Source: Dillenia suffruticosa
Taxonomy: Eukaryota; Streptophyta; Magnoliopsida; Dilleniales; Dilleniaceae
Direction of reading: 5' to 3'
Assembly (NCBI GenBank): GCA_033439265.1
Contig: JAVTVX010000035.1
Location: 15,154,001 to 15,218,000 of the forward strand
Length of the DNA stretch: 64,000 nt
Part shown: positions 41,871-54,081 of the stretch, piece by piece
Position numbering within the stretch: the stretch's first letter is position 1
How the letters are laid out: each line of letters starts with the position of its first letter
Notes under the pieces: generated by a model
What the model was told of the DNA's origin: nothing
Databases searched by the model: none
Seen by the model: the letters and a program-made list of their open reading frames with translations, nothing else
Position numbers and translations under genes: made by a program

Positions 41871-43250
41871 GTTTCATAAAAAATTATCGACTTTGCATTG
41901 GTTCCTATAAAGGCAAGTGGAGAGAATTTATTTGACATAATCAGTAGCTGTCTATTGGAGTAGAACATTGAGAAAATTGGTACTCTTACCATGGATAATG
42001 CTTCTACTAATGATGTGGTTGCTAGATGCCTCCAAAGATCATTATTCAAGTAGAAGGATGTTGCTGCATAGAGTAGAACACATTCAAATTCGTTGTTAGG
42101 ATTTTGAACTTAATTGTTCAAGAGGGCTTGGATAGGATAATGGGATGCATTCATGGGGTGCGAAATGCAGTAAAATATGTGAAGGTAACGCCAAAAAGAA
42201 AGTTAGAATTCGTCCAATATGCAGATCAAAAACGTATTCCCAAAGGTGAAATATTAGTTCTTGATATGTGTACTAGGTGAAATTCCACATATAAAATACT
42301 TGAGTTTGCATTACATTTTAGAAAAGCATATGAGCACATAAAAACTCATGATTTAAATTTTAAAGATCCCCCCTTTACATGAAGAATTGGGAAAATGCTT
42401 AAATCGTTCACAAGTTTTGTGAAACTTTTTACATAACAACCAATGCTTTGTATAGAAGCAATTATTGTATAACAAACATATTTTTGCGTGAAGTTTATCG
42501 AATTCTAATGTTGCTCAAACAAACTACTCAAGATGTAATCTCGATTCTTGTAGACATAGCAAAAGATATACTTTTCAAATTTGAGAAGTATTGCCTTGAA
42601 AAAGAACCCAATGTGTTTTTCTCTATTGCATTTATTTTGGATCCTAGATTCAAATTTAAAATTCTAAAATTTTGCTATAAAAGGATATATAATAGTATTT
42701 TGGTAGATATTATGTTAGACCGGGTTAACGGGGAATTGCGTGCTCTTTTTGAGGAATATTCTAAAATATATGAAGCTTCAATACATGAACAAGAATAAAA
42801 AAAAGGAAGTGGGAAAACAATGAAGCAAGCGGATATGGCAGAGATGAATTGAATTTTCAAAGCAATTATATGGTTGAATTTTATACAAATGAGGATGATG
42901 AGATGATCTATCTAAAAGTAAGTTGGATGCTTATTTGGAGGAAACACTTCACCCAATACAAGCTAATAAAATAAAATATGGCTTTAATATTTTGGACTAT
43001 TGGAAAAATGTTCAAACTAAGTATCCAATTATGTCTATGATGGCTAAGGACATATTAGTTATTCCGGTGAGTTCAGTTGCATCTGAGAGTGCTTTTGGTA
43101 CTATGGGCATGTTTAAAACAAGTTTTGTAGTTCTTTGCTCCCTTCTACTATTGAAGCACTGATTCGTGTTCAAGATTGGATTAGAACTCAACCCAAGAAA
43201 GTTGATTTTGAGCCAGAATATAATTGTGCCTTTGCCGGTTAGTATTCATA

Positions 43251-45034
43251 TCTTGGCAATGAAATCTATTTTTCTTTTATTAATCACTAGTTTTTCTCAT
43301 ATGTACATGTGTTTGTTACAACCAGGTTTAATAAGTAAAATCAAATATTGCAGTGCTTAGATGGTGACTCTTTGATGTAATTCTTCAATCTTTCATTCTC
43401 CCATCTTTCTATTTTATTATTATTATTTTTAATCGTGTTGGTTGTGTTGATGAAGGCTTGGATTCCTTGTTCTGGTTATGTTGGTTGTGGCTCTACTCTT
43501 TTTAATAATGTCAAGTCTACTAGTTATAAGAGTCTTGGTTGCTAGTCTCCTTAATGTAAGCAAGTAAGAAGCTTTCTCTCTCTCTCTCTCTCTTATTATT
43601 GGAAATGTTAAGTGGACTTGTTGATAAGGGAAAAAAAATCATTCTAGTTGACACATTTACAGATGGTTTATCTGCATATCAAGTGGACTAGTACATTCTA
43701 ATTGATCAATAACCAACAATAATGCACTAGAATAGATAAGGAAAAAAAATCATTCAAGTTGATAGAATTTAAATAGAAATCAAGCCAAAAATGATATCTT
43801 GTGTGTTGTGTGTATGTAATATGTATCTTAAAAGTTAAAGCAATTCATAGAACACATCACATTGATACATTTATATGCATTGAACATCACTTGTGTGTTG
43901 TGTTGTGTTGTGTTGTGTGTGTTGGTCCACTTACAGATGGTTTACGTGCACATCAAGTGGATTGCTTATCTCATCCATTTTCCAGATGTCTGTATTCTTT
44001 TGGTCTCAATCAAGATAGATACTTTGTCTTTGAGACTAAGACTTTGTTGCTTCTTTTTGGGTATTCATGGCTTTTTTTTGTCTCATTTTATGGACTAAAC
44101 ATGTGTTATAAGGTGGCTATTACTTAATTCACACAAATCTTGCCTGGTTCCATCTTTTACCTTTTAGAATGGCCCTCGATCTCAATGTATAGGGTGCCCA
44201 AAAGCACCGGGTTCCTTAGGCCTTGAGGGCTAATTTAGATATTGCTCGCATGCATTTCTTTTGAATTAAGCTCGATCTATGCTGCTGTCATTTGTTGTAG
44301 TCAAATGACTACATGATGTTGTCCTTTATATGTATAGTTCGAAAATGATCATGAGAAATTTGAGCTAGTCAATGTTGCAAGCATTATTTGTGTGGTTTAC
44401 GAGTCAGTTCCTACATCAAATTGTAGAAAGCCAGCAAGTATTTGTGGCATGGATTCTGGTTGCGCCTACTAGTTTAGTCTGTTGTTTCATTTCAAGAAGC
44501 TGTCTTTTGCACTGTTAATGATAGTCTAATTAGCCCCTCTTAATGAAATTTTCATATTGGAATGCATACTAAATTCAAGAAGCAAGTCCCTTGAATATGC
44601 AATGTAGTTGTGAAGTATAGCGCTTCATGGACATGCAATTCCCCATGATGTAATTTAACTAGTTTTGTTTCATACATTAATTATGAAAGAATCCTAGTAT
44701 ATGGCTTCTACCAAATGTGTTTAATGTCTTGTACATTTTATCTTAGTAGGACTTCAGTCTGTTTTGGTTTACATGTCCAAGGTGGATGGCCTTTTCATGA
44801 TTAGTCCCATTAGTGTTTACTTTTTGACAAAACTTGTGAAGGTTCTTTTTCTAATTGTCATGCTTTTAATCTAGATGCATTTACATTTCACTTAGCTACA
44901 TAAGTCAAATGTATTATGCCTTTTTGGATTTTTTATTTAGTTTTGTTTTTGTGACATTGCCTTTTTGGGAATGGAAGAATTGAACTACTAGGTTTTTTGT
45001 ATATCTAAATAAATTTTGTAGGAAAGAATTGCTA
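43251..45034. other. hAT 3' region, non-coding
   Basis: It lies between the transposase end and the right subterminal repeats. It holds (TTA)n near 43,414-43,430, (CT)n at 43,572-43,594, a TGTGT-rich run at 43,890-43,925, and a diverged duplicated motif (see findings). No coding sequence was recognised. Confidence 0.5.
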
Positions 45035-45150
45035 TTCAAGCTCGAACCTAACCCGAAATGGGCTCGAGGCCCTTTTAATTTTTTGGGTCGAGCTCGAGTC
45101 TAAATTTTCGAACATTCTCGAGCTAAACTCGGGTTCGGGTCCATAAAATT
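45035..45150. promoter_or_regulatory. hAT right subterminal region with GC-rich palindromes
   Basis: GGGCTCGAGGCCC (45,060-45,072), GGGTCGAGCTCGAGTC (~45,085-45,100) and CGAGCTAAACTCGGG-type motifs mirror the GC-rich palindromes of the left end. Confidence 0.55.
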
Positions 45151-45198
45151 TTAAATGAGTTAAGCCCAAGCCTTGCAAAGCTTAGACTGGAAAGCTTG

Positions 45199-45211
45199 AT
45201 TGCCAGGTCTG
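45199..45211 (-). repeat. hAT right terminal inverted repeat
   Basis: ATTGCCAGGTCTG, inverted relative to 16,925-16,937. The 8-bp duplication gggatggg follows. Confidence 0.8.
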
Positions 45212-47328
45212 GGGATGGGTAAATAGGTTGTTAACACTTTTTGGATTTTACTAACTTTGAACTTCAAACCAAAGTATAAAGAGAGGGAGAGAAGAATGAT
45301 TGATATAGAAATTTATAGTGATTCCACTTTCTCAATTTACCAGACTCTCCTTAGAGTTTCTAATCTGCTATTTGTTTCCCAAATAGTATAACCAACTAGG
45401 TTCATATATCCTAGTCATGCTTTTACAAGTGTTGCTCCCAAATTCTCATGCTAAACTTCACAATGCTAGCAAACCCTAACTTGTCTTTCACAGACAATCG
45501 AATCCCAAATCAAGAAAACCCTCTCTTCTTGATCTCTTACAAGATTATAAGATAAAAACAAAGGTTACAATCTTGAGCCTTAGTGCTCTGATTGAAACTT
45601 TACAACTTAGAATAAATACAACAATAAAGAAATGAAGAATAGAGAAGACCGAGAGTATTAAAGCTCACTTGATGTTTACAATAATTCCAAAAGATTATTT
45701 GGTTTTCAATAGTGGTTGTATTTATAACCTTTCAAGATGATCTAACCATTGGAGCTCATTTAATATTGAAACTAGCCGTTCGGAAGTTGCTAAGGTACAT
45801 TAAATGCTCGAATAGCTTTTCAGAGACTCATTATTACTCATGTACTAGTTGACTACTCTTCGCTGCTAGACGACTATAATTTGAATTTTGCCTATGTTCT
45901 TCCGTGAGTTAGTCAACTATTTTCTTTCTTTATAGTTGAATATTTCTCAGCTTAACTCTCTGAATAGTTCCAAGTATTAGTACTTCCAACCTTCAAGGAT
46001 CGGTACTCGTCATTGTATTCCCTTTTAGCTCTTTGGTAAGTCAACTACCTTTAACCATGCTAGTCAACTACATCTATGCTCCAGCTCAGCTCTTGGAATT
46101 CTATAATATTAAGGATGGAACTCATATGTCCAAGGATAGGTACTCATCTTTTAAGACTTAGCATAATTGACTCCCTCACTTTGAGATAGTTGACTGGCAC
46201 TTGAACTTGCTTTGATGTATGTGCATCATGCTAGTGCAGAGTGGCTCAGTATACGTGGCATAATGCTATGGTCATGTTGTATGTGTCATGTGACATTATG
46301 CTCTAGGGTTGCTTGATTCTAAATCATGTGACGTGTTCTATTCTAGGAGTAGTAAGAGTCAACTTCCATAACTATATGTTCAATACATGAGAGTATCGAT
46401 CCTTAATCATTCTAGAATTGGTACTTCACCTCCAGACTTAAAATTTTAAGTCAAGAATATGTGAGTTGACTATAGTAAAAACCATGAGTTGACTAGGCCA
46501 TTTGCCTATTGTGAATTTATGTATAGTGGCCTTGCGCAATGGCTTTGTAGCATATGACATGTGGCATGCTAATGCTTGTGTCATACTTTATGCTAATGCC
46601 ATGCTCATGCCAGGCTAGTGTTATACTTGTGCCATCCAAGTCCTAAGCCTGTGCCATGCCAATGTAGTGCTTGTGCCATGTCAATCTAGTGCTAATGTCA
46701 AGCCAATGTGTAATGTGCTCATGGCTCAATCCTTTCTAGATATGTTAGTTAACTTCTACTCTATGCAAGTCGACTAACCTTAATGTCTCATGGGCTAATC
46801 TAAGTGTTTGGCACTTGGCAAGTTTACTATTGTCAACATGTATGCAGAGTGTAGTGCAATGACATATTTTGGCATGTTGTGAATGTCACAGCTTATGGCT
46901 CATGTGCGATAGGACATGCTTAGAGAACAACACATGCGTATGGCTTAACTTGTGAGTATTAGTCGACTTAGATCTTTGGATGGTCAACTATAATGTGTCC
47001 TATTCTCATTTTGACCGTTGTTATTCGACCGTTAATATTTAAAATTTGATAATTATAGCTAGGCTAACTATGATAGTCGACTAAAAGATTGAGTTAGTCG
47101 ACTAGTATACTGTGTCGACTAGACTAAGCTTTCTATGTATTTGGACAAGTTGACTACTACATTATGTAGTTGACTAGGATTCTACTGTGAATTGCCTATA
47201 TGTTTTGTATCAAGTCTAAACCATTTTTATCTCCACATAATTCAATCTTTCATTAGTCTAATCACAATCATTTGATCACCATACACCTTAAACTCATCTT
47301 TTTCTCATCATCAAAACTCATTTTGCTA
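45212..47328 (-). repeat. main part of the SIRE-like 3' LTR, right of the hAT
   Basis: Starts at the duplicated GGGATGGG and aligns continuously with 55,575-57,709. Its inner end is followed by a minus-strand polypurine tract (AAAAGGGAGAGATTTC). It carries many TAGTCGACTA-like palindromes and an ATGCCATG-type degenerate repeat at 46,540-46,710. Confidence 0.9.
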
Positions 47329-49900
47329 GAAATCTCTCCCTTTTGATGATGACAAAACTTATATTAATGAAAAATGATTCTAAGTGATTCTAAGAATGCA
47401 TGAGGTGATATAGGGATTATTATTTCCCTTTAATATGTGCTTCTATGCTCCCCTCAATTCATGCACTTGGATTTTCACTTTTGTTCCTTCATTCCTATAT
47501 TTCTCCCAATATTTTGTCCTTTGCATTCCTAATACCTTCATCCCATATTTTTTCACCCTTTTTGTTATCAACAAAAGGGTTAAATTAAGAAGACAAAAAA
47601 ATGCTCAAATTTAAGGTCACTAACCTATCAATAGAGAGAATCGAACCTAAAATACCTCAGGTCAATGTCCAAAAATGATGTGAATGAAATGCATGACATG
47701 TAAATGTAATGCCAGGAGTAAGCATGTATGCGATGTCTGTGGGAGTGTAAAGTGTGCAGACAAGGTTTGAGCATATTTAACAAAAGTAAAGACTTAAAAG
47801 CATAACTCCACACCTAAACATAACATTATATAATCAACAAAAGCAACATGATGCCACTTTCATTACAAATGTATCCATACAAGATCACAATCACAAGTTA
47901 TCAATACAACCACAGCCATATCAAATTCACCAAGTGCTATTACAAACATAGTAGCATAAAACATTCATAGAAAGAACAACCAAAATATACATACAGCTTT
48001 CATCACAGATATCAATTATTAGAAAACTAAGTATTTTTCATCAGGGCATCACATAACATTACTAATTTTACAGAGCTTCATTACAAACATTGCATGAAGA
48101 TACTCTCATTGGTCTCCCATCACTGCTTATTTGTTGAATGTCTATCATCTAGAATATTCAACTTTTGTCCCACTTTGGCAACTCTTTCTTCCGAACGAGA
48201 TAATTCATTTTGGAGTTGAAGAAATTCCTTATCCAGATCTTCATCCTCTTGACTTGTGGAGTCCATTAATTGAAAAGGAACTAGATTTGCTGATCGAGGA
48301 GCATCTTATAGAAATGAAGGTTGATGGGATTGAGAAAGTTTTGGGATTTTAGAGTTCGTAGTGAGAGAAGAAGCTCTAATACTAAGGGTACAATTTGGTT
48401 CAACACCTATTTCTTTAGAAACATCTACTCCATAACTAAGGATGATTTATGTGATTTATGGAGTATAGGAAGATTTTCTCTTTTCATGGTTCTTATTTCT
48501 ATCAATTTTAGAGTGATTAAAAAATGGAGTCCAAGATTTTTGTTCTACATAAGACATGCCATTACCCTATAATCTTCTCAAGAAATGATGTCATGTCTTA
48601 CATCTCTAGGTCTGGATAGTGAATAACTATCTTTTGGAGTCGTTCCTCGTAAAAAGGTAAAGATGAGACTTTGGATTCAATTGTTCTAAGCTGATTGTTT
48701 TTTAATACAGTCATTGTGTCATCTAGAATGTTGGTTCCAAGGTATGTTCACATTCTCTACTGGGCACCTACTATAGACCACTAATATAAGAGATAAGTTT
48801 AGGTATCACAACTATCTCCATTCCTCCAAGAAAAGTTTTAAACATATAACCATGAGGGTAAGTACAAATAACTAGTTTACTATCTTTTGTATATTGTGGG
48901 TTTACCTTGTGTTCTTCTATGTTATTATAGAATGGTTTTATTAATCAATCATACAATAGTAAGAGTGAATAGATAAGACTTGGAGGATAGACTTTCCTAA
49001 TGTGTCTCCTATAGGGAAAATTTATATTTTTCAGAAATTGCAATCAATTATCCTATTATGTGTAATAGCACGAGAGATAAAAGTGGTTCTCAAAGGACTT
49101 ACTCTTCTCACTAAAAGGAAAATCATGCTCATCAACGGGAGATGGGTTCTTCGTTCTTGACATTCTTGGTGTCTCATAAATTGATCTAGGTTTTAAGATT
49201 TAAGAGTTTTATTGGATGTGTGAGTGTCGGCTAGGACATTTGATGCAATGAGAGATAGTTTTCGTGAGTTATAAGATGTTAAGATGACATTTTGCCCTAA
49301 TATTTCTATTTATACCTATTACTGTTTGGTGATGTAATCGACTATGTAACTTATGTAGTCGACTATCCTTTCTGTCTAAAATTTTGGCATTAAGTAGTTG
49401 ACTCATTTTAAGAGGGTAGTCGACTAGTCATGTTCAGGATTGTGTGTACAGTGAGTACTGGTATTTCATCTTTGAAAAATCGGTACTTCATGTTATTCAT
49501 GCCTTGTTTTTACCAAGTGTTGAGGGGTAGTCGACTATGGGGATTTTAAGTAGTTGACTTGCAAAGTTATGGACTCAAGTCTATAGAAGAGAGGACTAGT
49601 ACTTCAACAATGAAGAATCAGTACTTAGCACTGGTCATTCTATAATCCTGGGTATTAGTTGACGTCCTACTTATAGGTAGTCGACTCAGTCTAGTTTCTA
49701 AGCCAGAGATCTTTTCATTTTCTATTATCTCATTGAGATCCAATTAGCTAGCACTTTGAGCGAGTCAACTCATCTTGACTCATACAAATTCAATACACAA
49801 TCAAATTAAAACATACAAACAAACATCAATCCTCAAAGTTCATCATATATGGCTCTCTTTTAAGTTTATAAAATCTATTTTTATCTAGTGGCTTAGTGAA
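47329..49900 (-). other. SIRE-like element, extra region between pol and the 3' LTR
   Basis: About 2.5 kb without a long open frame. In the SIRE lineage this position holds an additional, often envelope-like, reading frame, but no recognisable protein remains here. The part at 49,330-49,770 is packed with TAGTCGACTA-like palindromes shared with the LTRs. Confidence 0.55.
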
Positions 49901-51960
49901 TTTACTTGTCTGTTTCTATGAACTCAAGAGTTACATCTTCTTTCTTCAAATGGTCTCTTTTGAAGTGATGTCTTATTTCATTATACTTGGTTCTTGAGTA
50001 ATGGACAGAATTCTTTGTTAGATTGATAATGCTAGTGTTGTCTGTTTCTATGAATTCAAGAGTTACATCTTCATTCTTCACATGGTCTTTTATGAAATGA
50101 TGTCTTACTTCATTGTACTTGGTTCTTGAGTGATGGATAGAATTCTTAGGTAAATTGATAGCGTTAGTGTTATCGCACCTAATTGAAATGCTATCTATGT
50201 CTAATCCATAATCCTTCATCGATACTTAATCCATAAGACCTGAGCATAACACTATCCAGTAACAGTGTATTCTGTCTCAATAGTTGATATTGCCACACTA
50301 TTTTGTTTTCTTGAAAACCAAAACACCAATATACTTCCAAAGAATTAGCATGTATCACTAGTGCTCTTTCTATCCACTTTGCATCCAGCAAAGCAAAGTC
50401 TATATCAGAATATCTATGAATATCAAAAGATGATCTTTTATCATATGTCTTTAATGTACCTAAGAATTCTCTTTACTATAGACATATGTGATTCCTTAGG
50501 CGTTAACTAAGATCTTGTATACAAACATATACTAAATAGAATATCAGGCCTAGATGTAGTGAGGTAGAGTAGTGAACTATCATACTTCTATATAACTTAG
50601 AGCACACGGGCTTTATCATACTTCTGTACAACTTAGAGCACATGGGCTTTCCTTCTTCATTCTTATCTATTTTCAAAGTTATGCTTATGAGAGTTGCACT
50701 TCCTTTGGCATCTCCTAAGCTAAACTTCTTTACTAATTCTTTAGCAAACTTAGATTGACTAATGAAAATTCTTTTCTGAGTTTGCTTTATCTATAGTCCT
50801 AGAAAGTAATTGAGCTATCCTATCATGCTCATCTCAAACTCAAAATACATTGCTTGAACAAACTCTTGGCAAAGGTTTTCATTGGTAGCGTCAAAGACTA
50901 TGTCATTCACATAGATCTGTACAATCAACAACTCTTTGCCTTTCCTTTTAATGAATAAGATTGATTAGCCTTGCCTCCTATAAACTCATTCTCCACAAAA
51001 AGCTGCTCAATCTTTCATACCAAACTCTAGGATGTTGCTTCAGACCATACAAAGCTTTGACAATTTATATACATTGTCCTAATACTTTGGATGTTTAAAG
51101 CCTGGTGGTTGCTCAACATATATTGTCTCCTCAACAATTCAATTCAAAAATGCACTTTTCATATCCGTTTAGTACAATCTAAAATCCATAAAGGATGCAA
51201 AGGCCAAAAGCATCCTTATTACTTCTAATCTAGCTATACAGATATACTTCTAATCATAATTAATTCCTTATTCTTGATTATATTCACGTGCTACAAGTCT
51301 TGCCTTGTTCTTACTGATGGTGCCATGATCTTCTGACTTATTTATAAACACCCATTTTATGCCTATAACAGATTGATCTTTTGTTCTCGGTACTAAATCC
51401 CAAATATCGTTTCTCTCAAATTGATTTAGCTTTTCCTGCATGGCTAATTCTCAATTTTCATCTTTCAATGCTTCATCAACATTCTTAGACTCTATTTGGG
51501 ATATGAAAGTTACAAATTTACATTGATTTTGCAGTGCTTATCTTGTTTTCATACCAGAACTAGCATTGCCTATAATGTTTTCAGGATTCATAACCTTCCA
51601 AGTGTAGGATGTCTAATTCTTGCTCTTAAGGGGTAGCTTCTTCTTCCTTTGACTCTGTTTTTATCTCAGATGATTGCTCATGAGCATTTCATTCTCTGCA
51701 CCTTCTGGAATCTTAATCAGCTCATTAAAGACATCATCATCAAAACTTTTTTTGTCTAATTGGTTATTCTCATCAAATTCTACATGGATATACTCCTCAA
51801 TTATCATGGTTCTTTTGTTGTACACCTTATAGGTTTTGCTAGAGGTTGAATGTCCTAAAAAAATACCCTCCTCATTTTTAGTATCGGACTTGTCTAAAGA
51901 GTCCTTGCCATTGGTTAACACATAACACTTATATCCAAAGACATATAAGTAAGCTCATTT
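49901..51960 (-). mobile_element. SIRE-like pol remnant (integrase end, reverse transcriptase, RNase H)
   Basis: Minus-strand translation shows GIFLGHSTSSKTYKVYNKRT (end of integrase, ~51,920-51,660), scattered reverse-transcriptase sequence (~51,400-50,700) and RNase H with SRTKYNEVRHHFIKDHV (~50,390-49,900). A 132-bp segment of the RNase H end is present twice in tandem. It is broken in many places. Confidence 0.8.
49908..50171 (-). repeat. 132-bp tandem duplication in SIRE-like RNase H
   Basis: 49,908-50,039 and 50,040-50,171 are two head-to-tail copies, each encoding a SRTKYNE(V/I)RHHF-containing 44-residue segment. I count 16 differences between copies by eye (~12%). Confidence 0.9.
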
Positions 51961-54076
51961 TTAGTATCAATACAGCCTGATACTCACATAATTGACTGAT
52001 ACTAAAGAGGTTATGTTTCAAGTCTATAACTAATAAAGCATGCTCATGAGAGTAGGAGAAGCACCTATGTTGCCGAATCCAATTATCCTTCCTTGTAAGT
52101 TGTCTTCAAAGATAACTTTACCTCCAGGTCTTTCTTCAAGCTGGTGAATCGGGTTGCATCCCTATCATGTGCCAGGAGTAGCCATTGTCCAGGAACCAAG
52201 TGTTCCCAGATCCTTCAGCTATCAAACAAGTCTGTTCAAGAGAGAATTCAGCTTTTTGGTACCCCAAGTCTTTTTGCGTCCAACATGGTTAGTGATAGAA
52301 TCATTAGTTACTTTAGGCACCCATTGTTTTGTTATTTTCTTAGATGTTTTAGCTCTAAACCAACATGCATTAGATGTGTGGCCTATTTTGTAACATTGTG
52401 AGCATTTCAGATTTTTGATTGGCCTTTCATTCTTGCTTGCACTAGTTTTCTTTTTAAGTTTGCAATGTTCTACCTTGTATCCTAATTTCGTGCAAGCCTG
52501 GCATCTAATTTTGGTTTTGCTAGTTCCTAAGCTGGAGAGCTTCTTTTGGTCTTGGATGAATCAAAACCTAAACCAGCCTTGTCATAGACTGTTCTTAGGG
52601 TACCTAGCATTAAATTTAGTTTTTCTTGCCCTTGTACAAACTTATGCAATGGAGAACTAAGTCTCTGATTTCTACATTTCTCTTCTCTAAGAATTTCTTG
52701 TATGGTTGATGATTCAGTGTTTTCATTTTTTGTACATACAGAGATGCTTCTAATATTTTCTAGTTCAATCTCTAATCCCTTAGCCTTCTATGATTCAATT
52801 TCAACCTTAGCATATAATTCATTGTTATGTTGTATCAGCATATCATATTCTTCTTTTAATTTATAGTTTTATGATATCAACATATTTTTTTCTTCCTCCA
52901 ACTTAGTATATGCCTTTTTTTAAGAATGTGTTTGTCTTCATTACTTTCTTAAGATCTTTTAGAGCTTCTAGGAGTGCTTCTGCAATTCATGGGTAAAAAA
53001 TTTATCTTTAGAATATGAGAAATTTACAGAGTCAAAGTAAGATTCAGAGCTTACGTCATTGTTCTGAGAGTCTTCCAAAGCCATAAAACAAATACTAACT
53101 TCCTCAGTCTCGGTTTCAGCTTCGGAAGTGTTGTTATCTTCATCACTCCAGATAGCCAATGCCATTTTCTTCTTCTTTTTCATTTTTTGTCCTCCTTATC
53201 AACCTTTTGAGTTAAGGACAATCTGCCTTAATATGTTCAAGGTTCTTGCACTCAAAACACTAGACTTCACCTTTCTTTTATGATTTTCTAAAGATTGGTT
53301 TCCTTTGTTTCTTCTTCTTCTTAACATGTCTGTGGAATTTTCGGGTTTGTAGTGTCATATCTTCTTGTTCTTCATCTTCATCTTCATTATTGTCTGAGGT
53401 GCTGAATTCACTTTCTGCCTTGAAAGCCAAGTCTTTCCTCTACTTCCATTCATAGTTTCCTTGTGTTTATTTTTATTTCATGCGTTATAAGAGATCCCAC
53501 TGATTGATCTATTGTTAACATCTCTAGATTCTTTGACTCCTCAATTGTAGTGACTTTAGGCTCCCAAGCCTTAAGTAGGCATCTCAACATTTTGTCAACC
53601 ATGTTTTCCTCATATATGCCTTTTCACAGTAATCTAAACTCATTGGTTATAGTGTTGAAATGAGTAATCATTTCTCTAACTGATTCTCCATCCTTCATTT
53701 TGAAGGTCTCATAGTCATGTTTAAACATTCAAACCTTTTTTTCCTCACTTGGTCTGTGTAATCATATGTGGTCTCGAGCCTTTCCAAGTCCTTTGGCAGT
53801 GATACATGATAAGAATCTGTTGTACTCAATCAAGCTCAACGCAAAGTGTAGCATGTTGAAAGCCTTACAATTTGCTTTATAGGTTTTTTTTTTCCTCTGG
53901 TATCATGTTCTTTATTTTGACTGGAATCCGAACACCATCTACTACTGTTGTGAGAAATTCAATGCCATCTTCAATCATCTCCTATGCGGTTTCATCTTGA
54001 GCTATGATGAAATTCTGTATCCTTTGCTTTCGGTAGCTATAGTTGCTACCGTAGAAGAAAGGTGTTCTGTTTGTAA
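51961..54076 (-). mobile_element. SIRE-like gag and protease/integrase-start remnants
   Basis: The minus strand shows a gag zinc knuckle CFECKNLEHIKADCP (~53,217-53,262), then KKKKKMALAIWSDEDN and CFMALEDSQNND (53,183-52,968), the usual SIRE order. The start of gag (TPFFYGSNYSYRKQ) lies near 54,020-54,070, next to the solo LTR. It is broken in many places. Confidence 0.78.
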
Positions 54077-54081
54077 AGCAA

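Larger units (their letters stand above)
29569..43250 (+). pseudogene. hAT transposase pseudogene (BED finger, RNase H-like core, hATC), interrupted by an Athila-like element
   Basis: The transposase cuts and joins hAT ends in the nucleus. Left piece, 29,569-30,260: the ATG follows an acceptor-like TATAG; a BED zinc finger lies at ~29,700-29,850 (VWVHFTKHEKNP, CKCNYC, HIKKGIC). Next comes an HPFSFVEDP/SDCLKLYEVEKNILKE region, then TTDTWTS at ~30,179-30,199, which holds the first catalytic Asp. Right piece, 41,871-43,250: TMDNASTND near 41,990 holds the second catalytic Asp, then EGLDRIMGCIHGVRNAVKYVK, then the hATC dimerisation domain (42,920-43,240: YPIMSMMAKDILVIPVSSVA, SESAFG, ALIRVQDWIRT). 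Several stops and frameshifts occur, among them a stop in the DLDPS region, a shift just before the BED finger and another within hATC. The family order is intact, which fits one gene of normal length before the Athila insertion. Confidence 0.9.
16925..45211 (+). mobile_element. hAT-superfamily DNA transposon, carrying two nested gypsy elements
   Basis: The left end reads TAGGACTGGCAAT and the right end, reverse-complemented, CAGACCTGGCAAT (10 of 13 identical, with the T/C first-base difference seen in Ac-type hAT ends). The flanking 8-mers gggagggg (16,917-16,924) and gggatggg (45,212-45,219) match at 7 of 8, the duplication length expected of hAT. The sequence on both sides is one SIRE-like LTR, so the boundaries are fixed independently by alignment with the intact LTR at 55,559. 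Removing the Tekay-like (18,035-28,903) and Athila-like (30,261-41,870) insertions with their duplications leaves about 5.8 kb. The transposase reads + with its C terminus toward the right end. Both ends carry GC-rich palindromic subterminal sequence. The element is inactive because its transposase is interrupted and has stops. Confidence 0.87.

Noticed and set aside
48131-48572. Two + open frames in the SIRE-like 3' region
   Set aside because: They are on the opposite strand from the element, have no recognisable motifs and lie in a fossil region.
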